64,000 nucleotides of DNA. Origin: Clostridia bacterium. Lineage in GTDB: Bacteria > Bacillota > Clostridia > Oscillospirales > CAG-272. The stretch lies in contig JAGBEE010000022.1 in NCBI GenBank assembly GCA_017937135.1, positions 51,263-115,262 of the forward strand, written 5' to 3'. Below the pieces are notes generated by a model. The model ran no database searches. It had not been told where the DNA came from and worked only from the letters and a program-made list of their open reading frames with translations. Positions 44,888 through 54,047 of this stretch are shown piece by piece; the first letter of the stretch is position 1; every line of letters begins with the position of its first letter. The position numbers and the translations under genes are program-made.

Positions 44888-47800
44888 ATGATAGAAGCTA
44901 AGAATTTAGTGAAAATCTACAAGCCCAAAAAGGGCGTAGAAGTTCGTGCACTTGATGGCGTTAGTCTAAAGCTTCCTTCAAAGGGAATGGTTTTCCTGCT
45001 TGGTAAATCAGGTAGTGGTAAATCAACGCTTTTGAACGTTTTGGGCGGACTTGATTCCTTTAACGAGGGAGAAATCATAATTAAGGGTACCTCGGCAAAG
45101 GACTTTAAACAGTCACATTACGATAGCTACAGAAATACCTATATTGGCTTTATCTTTCAGGAGTATAATGTTTTAGATGAGTTTACCGTTGGAGCTAATA
45201 TCGCGCTTGCAATTGAGCTTCAGGGTAGAAAGCCGACATCGGAGGAAATTAATAATATACTTAAAAAGGTTGAGCTTTTAAACTTTGCAAACCGTAAGCC
45301 AAATGAGCTTTCAGGTGGACAAAAGCAAAGAGTTGCTATAGCAAGAGCGCTTGTTAAAAACCCGGAGATAATTATGGCAGACGAGCCAACGGGTGCGCTT
45401 GACTCAGCAACGGGTAAGCAGGTGTTTGATACCTTGAAGGAGCTTTCTAAGGAGAAGCTTGTGCTTATCGTTTCACACGATAGAGATTTTGCCGAGCAAT
45501 ATGCTGACAGAATTATCGAGCTTGCAGACGGAAAGATAATTTCCGACGTTGAAAGAGCGCCCATAAATGAGCAAGCAGATAACGAGAGCGAAGAAACACA
45601 AGCAGAGGAGCCACTTACCTTTAATGGCGATGAAATCGACATTAAGGCAGGCTATGAGCTAACAAATGAGGACCTTGAAAGAATCAACAAATACATAAAA
45701 AGGCTCTCTATGGATGCAAAGCTCATAATAAAGGGTGAAAAGCGTCCAGATGGACAAGTTAATCACTTTGTAAATACCGACCAGTCAAAAATAGCCGTTA
45801 AAAAGGACGACAACTTTAAGCTCATTAAATCAAAGCTTTCACTTAAAAACGCATTCAAAATAGGTGCAAGCGGCTTAAAGCATAAGAAGGTAAGACTTGT
45901 ATTTACAATAATTCTTTCATTTATTGCATTTACGCTCTTTGGTCTTGCTGATACAATCGCATCATACGATAATGTAAACACATGTATTACATCAATTGTA
46001 GATAGTAATATTGACTATGCAGCATATCAAAAAATGCTAAAGGTGAGAGATTATTGGAGCAAGAACGAGTATCGCCTGTCCGATAACGATATCGAAAAAA
46101 TAAGCACCGAAACAGGTATACCGGTCAAGGGTGTTTATAAGAAAAACTATCAAGAGGTATCTTTTGACTCACATATAGCACAGCCCGAAGATGAACAGGT
46201 TATGAAAGAGGTACAAATGATTTTCCCAACTCGTTTTTCAGGCTTTGTTGAAGTTGAGGAAAAGGATTTGACTGCTTACAATTATCAGCTTTTAGGCAAC
46301 TCAAAAATGCCCGAGGGCAATAAAAATGAAATAGCTGTTTCAAAATATATATATCAGCTTTTTGAAAAAACAGGCTTTAAATATTACGACAAGTCAAAGG
46401 GAGAAGTTACCAAGCCTATAACTGGATACGATGATTTAATAGGCATGACAATGTCGATTAGTAATTATGGTGATTATAAAATCACTGCGATTATCGACAC
46501 AGGCTTTGATTATACAAGATATTCAAGCCTTGCAAATGAAGCAACCGATACTGCAGATATGCTTTTACAAATGGCACTTTCGCAGGAGCTTTCCTCCTTG
46601 CAGCAATATTCAATGAACTGTGTTGCATTTGTAGGTCCAGGCACGGTAACCACTATGAAAAGTGAGCATTCAAGCATAGGAGTTACTTACTATAATAGTG
46701 GCTATCTTGAGGCATACAAGGGCAAAAAGCAAACACCGGATATGGTGCAATACGATTTTTGCACCGGCTTTAATAAAATAGCAAGCTTAAAAGAAGCAGA
46801 AAAAATGATTAAGTGGTTAGACACAGGAAAAACCACACTTGGAGAAAACGAGTATATAGTTGACCTCAACTTCTTACAGTCATATATGCAACAAGAGCCC
46901 GAGATTGACATATATAGTGAAGGCTTCTTAAAGAGCGAGGATCAGGAGCTTAGCAGTAAAATGGCTGATGATGAACTATGGTCGTTCACGACTATTGCCG
47001 ATATGGTAAACAACTATAAGCAAATTGCAGCATACAAGTATGCATATGACCCCGAAAAGTCGCAGCAGGTTAGGGATTATGTATCCAAGTTCGAGGGCGA
47101 AAACATAGTGAATATGACATCAAAGGAAATATCAAATTACTATGCTGCCAATTATTATAATGACAATAGCGATGATTTTAATGATTACGCAAATAAGTAT
47201 TTTGATTCAATTCTTGAAAGCTATGACCTTGAAAGGATATTTATCAATTCAACCGTTATAGAAAAGCTTAATACAAACATTACATATGGTTCACAAAGCT
47301 ACAATTCATACGGTGGCGGAGTTATGCGCTATAGTGAGCTTGGCAATCAATATGAGGACATCTTAAAAAATAAATTTTTTCATGATAACTTTGAAACAGC
47401 AAAGGAGCTGTTTTTGAAGGAAAATTCAGATTATACTGATGACCAGGGCAAAAATCCGGATAAGTCATATGCAGATTATTATATGATTAGAGATTTTTAC
47501 CTAAGTAAGCTAAATTCCAGTGAATCATTTATGGCATCTCATAGAAAAGAGTTCTTTGATACATATTGGAATATTATTAAAGATTACGTATCATTTGAAG
47601 GGCTTTCATTAAGATTCCAAAACTACAGAGCAGAAAATGACGAGGATAGAGAAAAGATATTCGCGTTCAATGTAGTAGGCGTTATCGACTCTCGAGATAG
47701 TGTTTTGGTAGTGCCGGATAAAATGTACATAGACATTGTAGGCGAGCACGCGCAGGGCGTATATGACTACGCAGTAGCTCCTATGTCACAGAACAGAAGT

Positions 47801-48325
47801 GAAATAGAGAAAATAGTAAAATTCTCATACACCCAATTTGGTGAAAAAGAGGATCTTCGCTATGGTCTGACTAACTCTGTAACCTACGAGCTTGATATGA
47901 TAGACGAAATTTTAGAGGTTTTGGGTCAGGTATTCCTTTATGTAGGCATAGCCTTGGCAGTATTTGCATCGCTCATGCTCTCTAACTTTATCGCAACAAG
48001 CGTATCGCTTAAAAAGCAAGAAATCGGTATTTTACGTGCAATTGGCTCGCGCTCAAATGACGTATTCAGAATTTTCTTTGCAGAGGCATTTATAATAGCG
48101 ATGATAAACTATGTTTTATCACTTGCAGGAACAATAGGAATAAGTATTCTTATAAACAGCATTTTAAGAGAGGATGCAGGAATTCTTGTAACGATTTTAG
48201 GCTTTGGAATAAGACAAGTAGGAATACTATTTGCAATTTCAATAGGAATAGCGTTCCTATCCACCTTCTTACCAGTTAAGAAAATCGCATCCAAAAAGCC
48301 TATTGACGCAATACGCAATAGATAA
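44888..48325 (+). CDS. ABC exporter, ATPase fused to FtsX-type permease (1145 aa)
   Basis: ATPase domain at about 1-225 (Walker A GKSGSGKST 39-47, signature ELSGGQKQRVAIARAL, Walker B IIMADEPTGALDS). An acidic linker (about 225-255) precedes a further cytoplasmic segment and a first membrane helix at about 335-360. A large external domain covers about 365-1010, and three C-terminal helices of FtsX type carry SLKKQEIGILRAIGSR. Same architecture as the 986-residue exporter at 19375 but with a larger external part. Probable role: export or resistance to a peptide or envelope factor, inducible given the operator-like palindrome in its promoter. Ends at a strong terminator and copy B of the repeat. 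Confidence 0.9.
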   Translation: MIEAKNLVKIYKPKKGVEVRALDGVSLKLPSKGMVFLLGKSGSGKSTLLNVLGGLDSFNEGEIIIKGTSAKDFKQSHYDSYRNTYIGFIFQEYNVLDEFTVGANIALAIELQGRKPTSEEINNILKKVELLNFANRKPNELSGGQKQRVAIARALVKNPEIIMADEPTGALDSATGKQVFDTLKELSKEKLVLIVSHDRDFAEQYADRIIELADGKIISDVERAPINEQADNESEETQAEEPLTFNGDEIDIKAGYELTNEDLERINKYIKRLSMDAKLIIKGEKRPDGQVNHFVNTDQSKIAVKKDDNFKLIKSKLSLKNAFKIGASGLKHKKVRLVFTIILSFIAFTLFGLADTIASYDNVNTCITSIVDSNIDYAAYQKMLKVRDYWSKNEYRLSDNDIEKISTETGIPVKGVYKKNYQEVSFDSHIAQPEDEQVMKEVQMIFPTRFSGFVEVEEKDLTAYNYQLLGNSKMPEGNKNEIAVSKYIYQLFEKTGFKYYDKSKGEVTKPITGYDDLIGMTMSISNYGDYKITAIIDTGFDYTRYSSLANEATDTADMLLQMALSQELSSLQQYSMNCVAFVGPGTVTTMKSEHSSIGVTYYNSGYLEAYKGKKQTPDMVQYDFCTGFNKIASLKEAEKMIKWLDTGKTTLGENEYIVDLNFLQSYMQQEPEIDIYSEGFLKSEDQELSSKMADDELWSFTTIADMVNNYKQIAAYKYAYDPEKSQQVRDYVSKFEGENIVNMTSKEISNYYAANYYNDNSDDFNDYANKYFDSILESYDLERIFINSTVIEKLNTNITYGSQSYNSYGGGVMRYSELGNQYEDILKNKFFHDNFETAKELFLKENSDYTDDQGKNPDKSYADYYMIRDFYLSKLNSSESFMASHRKEFFDTYWNIIKDYVSFEGLSLRFQNYRAENDEDREKIFAFNVVGVIDSRDSVLVVPDKMYIDIVGEHAQGVYDYAVAPMSQNRSEIEKIVKFSYTQFGEKEDLRYGLTNSVTYELDMIDEILEVLGQVFLYVGIALAVFASLMLSNFIATSVSLKKQEIGILRAIGSRSNDVFRIFFAEAFIIAMINYVLSLAGTIGISILINSILREDAGILVTILGFGIRQVGILFAISIGIAFLSTFLPVKKIASKKPIDAIRNR

Positions 48326-48331
48326 TAAAAC

Positions 48332-48368
48332 AAAAAGGGGCTGTCGCATTAAGCGACGCCCCTTTTTT
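48332..48368. terminator. Bidirectional terminator made from a repeat-end sequence
   Basis: GGGGC-T-GTCGC pairs with GCGACGCCCC, flanked by A and T runs. Its left half (48333-48354) matches the left end of the 224-bp repeat at about 20 of 22 positions. Confidence 0.85.
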
Positions 48369-48369
48369 G

Positions 48370-48593
48370 GGGGATAGTGAAATGTGTGCAGAAGGCGTGA
48401 ACTCGTACACGTAGGCGTACTTCGTACGGTAGAGTGCGAGGTCGCGCCTAAAAAACAGATGTTAAAATGAAGAGAGCTTGCAACAAAACCGCAAGCTCTC
48501 AACCTTTAAATTTTACTAAAATAAATGTTTATACTTAATTTCAAGAGGGAATGCGTCTGTTTTTGGTCTGCGCTTATTGCAACATCCCCTTTT
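48370..48593 (-). repeat. Copy B of the 224-bp structured repeat
   Basis: Full copy on the minus strand; left end at 48593, right end at 48370. Exactly 224 bp like copy A. The central stem reads GAGAGCTTGC / GCAAGCTCTC: the pair that is A-T in copy A is G-C here, with both partners changed. The -35-bp gap toward the exporter carries the terminator above, so the locus is bounded on both sides by repeat-end sequences in inverted order. It lies between the exporter gene (plus) and the MFS gene (minus), which converge on it. Confidence 0.9.
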
Positions 48594-48612
48594 ATTTATA
48601 AGAATATCAAGA

Positions 48613-49803
48613 TTAGTCCTGCTTCTTTTTGTTTTTGATTATTAAGAAAATACAAATAACAGTGAGCACAGAGGGGAAAATAAGCGAGGCAAAGAAGCCT
48701 GCCTTTAAATTGTCGCCAAAGGCGCTTGATACCTGACCTGCAACAAACGGACCAACAAGCGCGCCAAGGTCGCCTGCCAGCGCAAGCAAGCCAAATAGCA
48801 AAACCCCGCCCTTTGGAATTTTGCCTATAGCAATACTATAAGAGCCGGGCCACAAAAGTCCACAGCCAATGCCACAAAGAGCGCATCCAATAAGAGATAT
48901 TATTGGTAATGGCGCAAATATTGCAAGTAGATATGAGAAAATGCAAATTATAGCAGAAATTAAAATGCCTATTTCAAGGTTGATTTTTTCGGAGCTTCTT
49001 GCGTAAAATACACGCGCCGAGCCCATAGCGACTGCAAAGAGGCAAGGACCCAAAAGGTCGCCAAGCCATTTTTCAACCCCCAGCGCACTTTCAGCAAAGG
49101 CAGATGCCCATTGGCTCATAGCAAGCTCACATGCTCCTGCGCATAGCATCATAACTATCATAACCCAGAAAAAGCCGCTTTTGAACAAATCAAAGAGCTT
49201 TGACTCCTCGCCCTTTTCAACGAGAGTGTTAATAGGAACGATGGTAAACAAAATAAGGTCGATTAGTGGAACAAGTGCCCAAATTAGCGCAATATAGTGC
49301 CAGCTTTCTATTCCAACAGCCTTAAAAAATATGGTAGAAAGGAGCACAACTGCTACCTGACCCCAGCAATAGAAGGAGTGTAAAAGACTCATTGTGCCAC
49401 TTTTGTCTTTAGTAGGACACGCCTCAACTATCGGGCTTATAAGCACCTCCATAAGTCCACCTCCAAGCCCACAAAGCATCATTGAGATTATAAGTGCAAG
49501 ATACTTGCTTGTCATAATTGATGGCAAGGCAAACATTGCTACAAGTCCTAAAATCGAAAATATGTCAGCTAAAATTACAAGTGGACGGTAGCCTATATTT
49601 TGAGCATATTTTGATGCTATGGCATCAACTGCAAGCTCCGTTATAAAATTAGATGCGATAAGCGTACTTACCTGTGCAATAGTAAGCCCAAAATCCTCTT
49701 GAAATAATACGAATAGAAGAGGAGGGAAGTTAAGCATAATAGCCTGCGTAACGTATCCTAAGCAGGATGCGGCAAGAGTCGCTTTATAATTCTTGAGTAA
49801 CAT
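48613..49803 (-). CDS. MFS transporter
   Basis: 396 residues, about 12 membrane helices, no large soluble part. Sequence like YVTQAIMLNFPPLLFVLF, ELAVDAIASKYAQNIGYRP (the intracellular loop 2-3 motif region) and GLGGGLMEVLISP fits the major facilitator superfamily, sugar-type branch (FucP/NanT-like by feel). Substrate unknown. Preceded by its own promoter that overlaps the end of asnB. The 3' end faces copy B of the repeat. Confidence 0.88.
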   Translation of the reverse strand: MLLKNYKATLAASCLGYVTQAIMLNFPPLLFVLFQEDFGLTIAQVSTLIASNFITELAVDAIASKYAQNIGYRPLVILADIFSILGLVAMFALPSIMTSKYLALIISMMLCGLGGGLMEVLISPIVEACPTKDKSGTMSLLHSFYCWGQVAVVLLSTIFFKAVGIESWHYIALIWALVPLIDLILFTIVPINTLVEKGEESKLFDLFKSGFFWVMIVMMLCAGACELAMSQWASAFAESALGVEKWLGDLLGPCLFAVAMGSARVFYARSSEKINLEIGILISAIICIFSYLLAIFAPLPIISLIGCALCGIGCGLLWPGSYSIAIGKIPKGGVLLFGLLALAGDLGALVGPFVAGQVSSAFGDNLKAGFFASLIFPSVLTVICIFLIIKNKKKQD

Positions 49804-49835
49804 AAATTACCTCTGTTTTTTAGTTATCCTTGCCA

Positions 49836-49864
49836 ATTGTAGCATATGAAAATTGAAAAGTCAA
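49836..49864 (-). promoter_or_regulatory. Promoter of the MFS gene
   Basis: On the minus strand TTGACT (49864-49859), 17 bp, TACAAT (49841-49836) with an upstream TG. Confidence 0.7.
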
Positions 49865-49866
49865 TA

Positions 49867-51684
49867 TTAAATAATATTGATTTTATTATTTTCAAGCCAG
49901 TAGTCAAGCTGTATAAGCCAAGCGATAAGCTGTGCATCAGACATAAGCTGACCAAACCAGGTTTTTTTCGTGCCAACAACCTCGTTTACCTTATTCATAT
50001 CAAGACATTCCTTTAAATAGTGCGAGGAGCGTAGGCGCTCATTTAGCATTTTTAAAACAAGCTTTAAATATTCAGGGTTGTGTGTTTTTGGGTAAGGGCT
50101 CTTTTTGCGCCACAAAATTCTTTCGGGCAAATATTCCTTCATACTATTTCTTAAAAGTGCCTTTTCAACACCGCCCTCAAACTTAATTTCCCAAGGCACA
50201 TTATATAAAAATTCATAAATTCTATGGTCTGCAAAGGGTACACGAATTTCAACACCGCTTGCCATGCTCATTCTATCCTTTCTTTGCAAAAGAGAGGTCA
50301 TAAAGTAATTTACACTAAGATAGGAAGCCACACGTGAATTTTTCATTTCGGGCGTGTCAGACGGTAAGGTCGGACACTCTCTTAGGGATTTTTTATAAAT
50401 TTCCCTTATATATTCATATCCCTCGTCACTATTAGATACAGAATCCTTAAACAAGGATGGGCGCAGTCTTGGTGCGTGTATCCAAGGGAAAAAGTCGGAA
50501 TAAAGCATTTCAGGACGATAAAACCAAGGATAACCACCAAAAATCTCATCAGAGCACTCACCACTTAAGCCAACGGTATGGTTTTTCTTTATTTCCTTGC
50601 AGAAATACAAAAGAGAGGAGTCTATATCTGCCTGACCTGGTAAATCTCTATAATATGCCGAGGTGGTTAGGTTTTCTGCAAGAGTAGTGGTAGGACAGGT
50701 AAGCACAGTATGATTAGTTCCCAAGTAATCAGCTAAATAAGTTGCAAACTCGTCGTCCCTTTCAGGCTGAAAAAGAGAATTTTCAAAGCTTTCCTTGTTT
50801 CCCTCATATTCAAAGGAATATGTGCTTAATACCTTGCCATTTTTCTTGTATTCTTTGGAGGCAATAGCGCTGACCACGCTTGAATCAAGACCACCCGAGA
50901 GTAAAACGCAAAGCCCAACATCACTACCAAGCTGCATTTTTACAGCCGAGCTGACAAGCTCCCTTGTCTTTTCAACTGCATAATCTCTATCCTTAAAATA
51001 TGGCATAGCATTTACTTGCCAATATTTCCATTTTTTTATGCCATTTTTATCGAAAATCATACACTCTGCAGGGGATAATTCTAAAATATCCTTAAAAACG
51101 CTCTTGCCCGAAACAAAATTAGGGCTTAAGTAAATAACCTCCCAAAGACCTTCCTTTGTTACGTCAGAGGTGATTTTTGGATGAGCGAGCATTGCCTTAA
51201 TTTCTGAGGCGAAAATCAAGGAGCTTCCCTTTTTTGAATAATATAAGGGCTTAACACCAAAATGGTCGCGCGCAAAAAATGCCTTTTCCCCGTCGTAAAC
51301 ACAAAATGCAAATATTCCGTTTAGCATACACGGCGCACTTTCTCCATAGAGAATATAAGCATAGAGCACAATTTCCGTATCACAGTTAGTTTTTAAAAAT
51401 ATACCCTTCCTTTTTAAGTCCTTTTTAATCTCCTCTGTGTTATATATTTCACCATTATATACAATGGTATATTTTTTGTTTCCATACACAACACTCATCG
51501 GCTGGTGACCATTTTCAATATCAATAACGCTTAAGCGATTATGAGCCAAGGCAACACCCTTGTCCAAGAAAATATCACTTTCATCAGGGCCACGATGCTT
51601 CATTTTTTTGCTCATTTCGCTAACTACGTCTGGATTAACCTCGCAAGGATTTAAAAAGCTAATCTCTCCACAAATAGAACACAT
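49867..51684 (-). CDS. asnB: Asparagine synthetase, glutamine-hydrolysing
   Basis: 605 residues from the ATG at 51684, which follows GGAGG and places the catalytic Cys at position 2 (MCSICGEISF); a longer frame start at 51696 would bury it. N-terminal glutaminase (HRGPDES, AHNRLSVID, NGEIYN) and C-terminal synthetase with the ATP loop LLSGGLDSS. Makes asparagine from aspartate, glutamine and ATP. Probably expressed with or after radA; a multi-stem hairpin separates the two. Identification is secure. Confidence 0.95.
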   Translation of the reverse strand: MCSICGEISFLNPCEVNPDVVSEMSKKMKHRGPDESDIFLDKGVALAHNRLSVIDIENGHQPMSVVYGNKKYTIVYNGEIYNTEEIKKDLKRKGIFLKTNCDTEIVLYAYILYGESAPCMLNGIFAFCVYDGEKAFFARDHFGVKPLYYSKKGSSLIFASEIKAMLAHPKITSDVTKEGLWEVIYLSPNFVSGKSVFKDILELSPAECMIFDKNGIKKWKYWQVNAMPYFKDRDYAVEKTRELVSSAVKMQLGSDVGLCVLLSGGLDSSVVSAIASKEYKKNGKVLSTYSFEYEGNKESFENSLFQPERDDEFATYLADYLGTNHTVLTCPTTTLAENLTTSAYYRDLPGQADIDSSLLYFCKEIKKNHTVGLSGECSDEIFGGYPWFYRPEMLYSDFFPWIHAPRLRPSLFKDSVSNSDEGYEYIREIYKKSLRECPTLPSDTPEMKNSRVASYLSVNYFMTSLLQRKDRMSMASGVEIRVPFADHRIYEFLYNVPWEIKFEGGVEKALLRNSMKEYLPERILWRKKSPYPKTHNPEYLKLVLKMLNERLRSSHYLKECLDMNKVNEVVGTKKTWFGQLMSDAQLIAWLIQLDYWLENNKINII

Positions 51685-51756
51685 AAAAACCTCCATAGCT
51701 TGTCGCTTTTACTATTATATGTAGTATTTGTAAAAATAGACCATAAAAATACAAAT

Positions 51757-51803
51757 GTCGCTATCGGCATAGCGCTCAAAAGGAGCATTACGCTAATAGC
51801 GAC
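51757..51803 (-). other. Nested hairpin between radA and asnB
   Basis: Outer stem GTCGCTAT / ATAGCGAC, inner stems TAGCG / CGCTA and CTC / GAG. T-rich sequence follows on the minus strand, so it may act as a partial terminator or attenuator after radA. Confidence 0.6.
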
Positions 51804-51810
51804 AAATTGT

Positions 51811-53181
51811 TTAGTCCTTGTTTTCCTTAAAAAGTGAAAGCGCATCATATACAGCCTGTATAGGAATAACAGACACTCCCTTAGGAATTTTTAGCTTTGT
51901 ATCAATACATTTATATGGAATAGCTATTGTGTCAAAGCCTAAGCGATATGATTCATTTAATCTTTTCTGCACATCGCTAATAGTGCGACATTCACCTGCT
52001 AAGCCTATCTCTCCCATAGCAATAACGTTTTGGGGAATAGGAATATCCTTCATGCTTGAAATAAGTGCCAAGGCAACTGCAAGGTCAATAGATGGCTCAT
52101 CAAGCCTTAAGCCACTTACAACGTTTAGGTAAATATCGCATTGAGAGAATTTAAGACCAAGCCTTTTTTCAAGCACAGCCAAAAGTAAGCAAAGTCGATT
52201 ATAATCAACACCATTTGATGTCCTTCTTGGTGCTGGGAAGGTGGTTGGAGTAACAAGCGCTTGTATTTCGGCAATAATAGGACGTGAGCCCTCCATAACG
52301 CACACAGCACAGCTACCCGAAACGCCAACAGGTCTGCCCGAAAGGAGCATTTCCGAGGGGTTAGGCACCTCTATAAGACCCATATCAGTCATTTCAAAAA
52401 CGCCAATTTCATTAGTTGAGCCAAAACGGTTTTTAATAGCTCTTATAATTCTATATGATTGTATTCTTTCACCCTCAAAGTAGAGCACAGCATCAACCAT
52501 ATGCTCAAGGATTTTAGGGCCTGCAATAGTGCCCTCCTTGTTCACGTGGCCAACCAAAATGATAGAAATGCCCTTGCTTTTTGCCTTTGCGATAAATTTT
52601 ACAGCACATTCCTTAACCTGATTTATGCTACCGGGAATAGAGGTACAAGAGGGGTCAAACATCGTTTGAATTGAGTCAATAATTATTATACTTGGGGATA
52701 ATTTGTCAGTATAATTAAGAACGGAGTCAACATTTGTTTCGGTTAGAAAATATGTATTATCTCCATTTAGTCCAAGCCTTTCACCCCTTAGCTTTAATTG
52801 CCCCTTAGATTCCTCTCCCGAAACATAAAGCACGCGCGAAGGAATTTTAGAGCAAATTTGCATAAGAAGGGTGGATTTACCAATGCCGGGCTCACCGGCT
52901 AACAAAATAACTGAGCCATCAACAATTCCACCACCCAAAACTCTGTCAAGCTCGGAAATTCCTGTATTTGAGCGTATATATTTTGGCATCTCCATATCTT
53001 TAAAAAGCACAGGCTCGCTCGCGTCAGAAATTATAGAAGCGCGTTGATTTTTAACCACAGGGGCAGGCGTATATGCTTCCTCAACTAAAGTATTCCATTT
53101 TTTGCACGAGGGACATTGACCCATCCATTTGGGGCTTTGATAGTCACACTCTGTACAAACGTAAACCTTTTTATCCTTCAT
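51811..53181 (-). CDS. radA: DNA repair protein RadA (Sms)
   Basis: 456 residues. Zinc finger with Cys9, 12, 23, 26; RecA-like core with Walker A GEPGIGKST at 96-104; RadA-specific KNRFGSTNEIG motif; C-terminal Lon-like domain (VVSGLRLDEPSIDLAVALALIS). It drives branch migration during recombination repair. Has its own promoter overlapping the end of the amidase gene. Confidence 0.97.
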   Translation of the reverse strand: MKDKKVYVCTECDYQSPKWMGQCPSCKKWNTLVEEAYTPAPVVKNQRASIISDASEPVLFKDMEMPKYIRSNTGISELDRVLGGGIVDGSVILLAGEPGIGKSTLLMQICSKIPSRVLYVSGEESKGQLKLRGERLGLNGDNTYFLTETNVDSVLNYTDKLSPSIIIIDSIQTMFDPSCTSIPGSINQVKECAVKFIAKAKSKGISIILVGHVNKEGTIAGPKILEHMVDAVLYFEGERIQSYRIIRAIKNRFGSTNEIGVFEMTDMGLIEVPNPSEMLLSGRPVGVSGSCAVCVMEGSRPIIAEIQALVTPTTFPAPRRTSNGVDYNRLCLLLAVLEKRLGLKFSQCDIYLNVVSGLRLDEPSIDLAVALALISSMKDIPIPQNVIAMGEIGLAGECRTISDVQKRLNESYRLGFDTIAIPYKCIDTKLKIPKGVSVIPIQAVYDALSLFKENKD

Positions 53182-53218
53182 TTTTGATATCCTTTAATTT
53201 ATTTATAATTACACTAAT

Positions 53219-53247
53219 ATTTTATCATAATAGAAATTAGTTGTCAA
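53219..53247 (-). promoter_or_regulatory. Promoter of radA
   Basis: On the minus strand TTGACA (53247-53242), 17 bp, TAAAAT (53224-53219) with an upstream TG. Confidence 0.75.
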
Positions 53248-53253
53248 CTAAGG

Positions 53254-54003
53254 CTATTTGTTAAAATCACTATTTATAATAGACGAAAAAATGCACATAG
53301 CAATACTTGCTTGGTACTCCTTATTTTTTAGGCTTTGCAGCTCCTCGTCATTCGACAAAAAGCCACATTCTATTAAAATAGCAGGAATTTTTGTTTTATC
53401 TAAAATATAAATTGAGGACCCTGCCATCTTTGTTTGCCTATTGTTATTTGGCTGTAAATATGCTTTAATGCTCTTTGCAACATTAGATGCAATATAGGAG
53501 CTTAAATCGTTATTTTTTGAATAATAAATTTGCGCTCCGCTATATTTTGACTGTGAAAACTTGTTCATATGAATACCCACATAAACTCCATTTTCGACGC
53601 TCTCAGCAATTTTTAGCCTATTTTTTAAATCATAGACCTTTTTTTGACCCTTGTAATTATCAAGGTCGTCATAATAGTCATATAAAAGCGTGTCGTCCTG
53701 TCTTGTCATAACAGCCTTATTTCCATTTAGCTCACAAAGTGCAAACAAAATTTTTGAAATCTCTAAATTCAAATCCTTTTCAAGCGTGCCATCGTCGGAA
53801 ACTGCACCCGGGTCCTCGCCACCGTGCCCTGCGTCAATAACGATACAAATTCCGTCATAATTTGTCGAAACGGGCAGAGAAGTGGTTGAATTTTTCTTAA
53901 TCAGGCGTGTGAAAATGCTACCTAAAAGAAAAATACATACAGCGCAAAATAAAGCTGAAAGGAAAAATTTTGTAGCATATAATAATGGCTTTTCTTTTTT
54001 CAT
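53254..54003 (-). CDS. N-acetylmuramoyl-L-alanine amidase, CwlD-like
   Basis: 249 residues. An N-terminal membrane anchor or signal segment (about 10-35) is followed by an Amidase_3 domain: DAGHGGEDPGA (zinc His), GIHMNKF (second His), and ECGFLSN (catalytic Glu). Size and layout are like CwlD, which trims peptides from cortex muropeptides in spore formers, but it could be a general amidase. Its ribosome site lies inside a 10-bp hairpin just upstream. In the minus-strand run tatD-amidase-radA. Confidence 0.88.
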   Translation of the reverse strand: MKKEKPLLYATKFFLSALFCAVCIFLLGSIFTRLIKKNSTTSLPVSTNYDGICIVIDAGHGGEDPGAVSDDGTLEKDLNLEISKILFALCELNGNKAVMTRQDDTLLYDYYDDLDNYKGQKKVYDLKNRLKIAESVENGVYVGIHMNKFSQSKYSGAQIYYSKNNDLSSYIASNVAKSIKAYLQPNNNRQTKMAGSSIYILDKTKIPAILIECGFLSNDEELQSLKNKEYQASIAMCIFSSIINSDFNK

Positions 54004-54008
54004 AAAAT

Positions 54009-54032
54009 CACCTCATAAAATCTTATGAGGTG
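54009..54032 (-). promoter_or_regulatory. Hairpin covering the amidase ribosome site
   Basis: Perfect 10-bp stem CACCTCATAA / TTATGAGGTG; the second arm contains the GAGGTG ribosome site of the amidase gene that starts at 54003. Confidence 0.55.
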
Positions 54033-54047
54033 CATTTTTATTTTATG

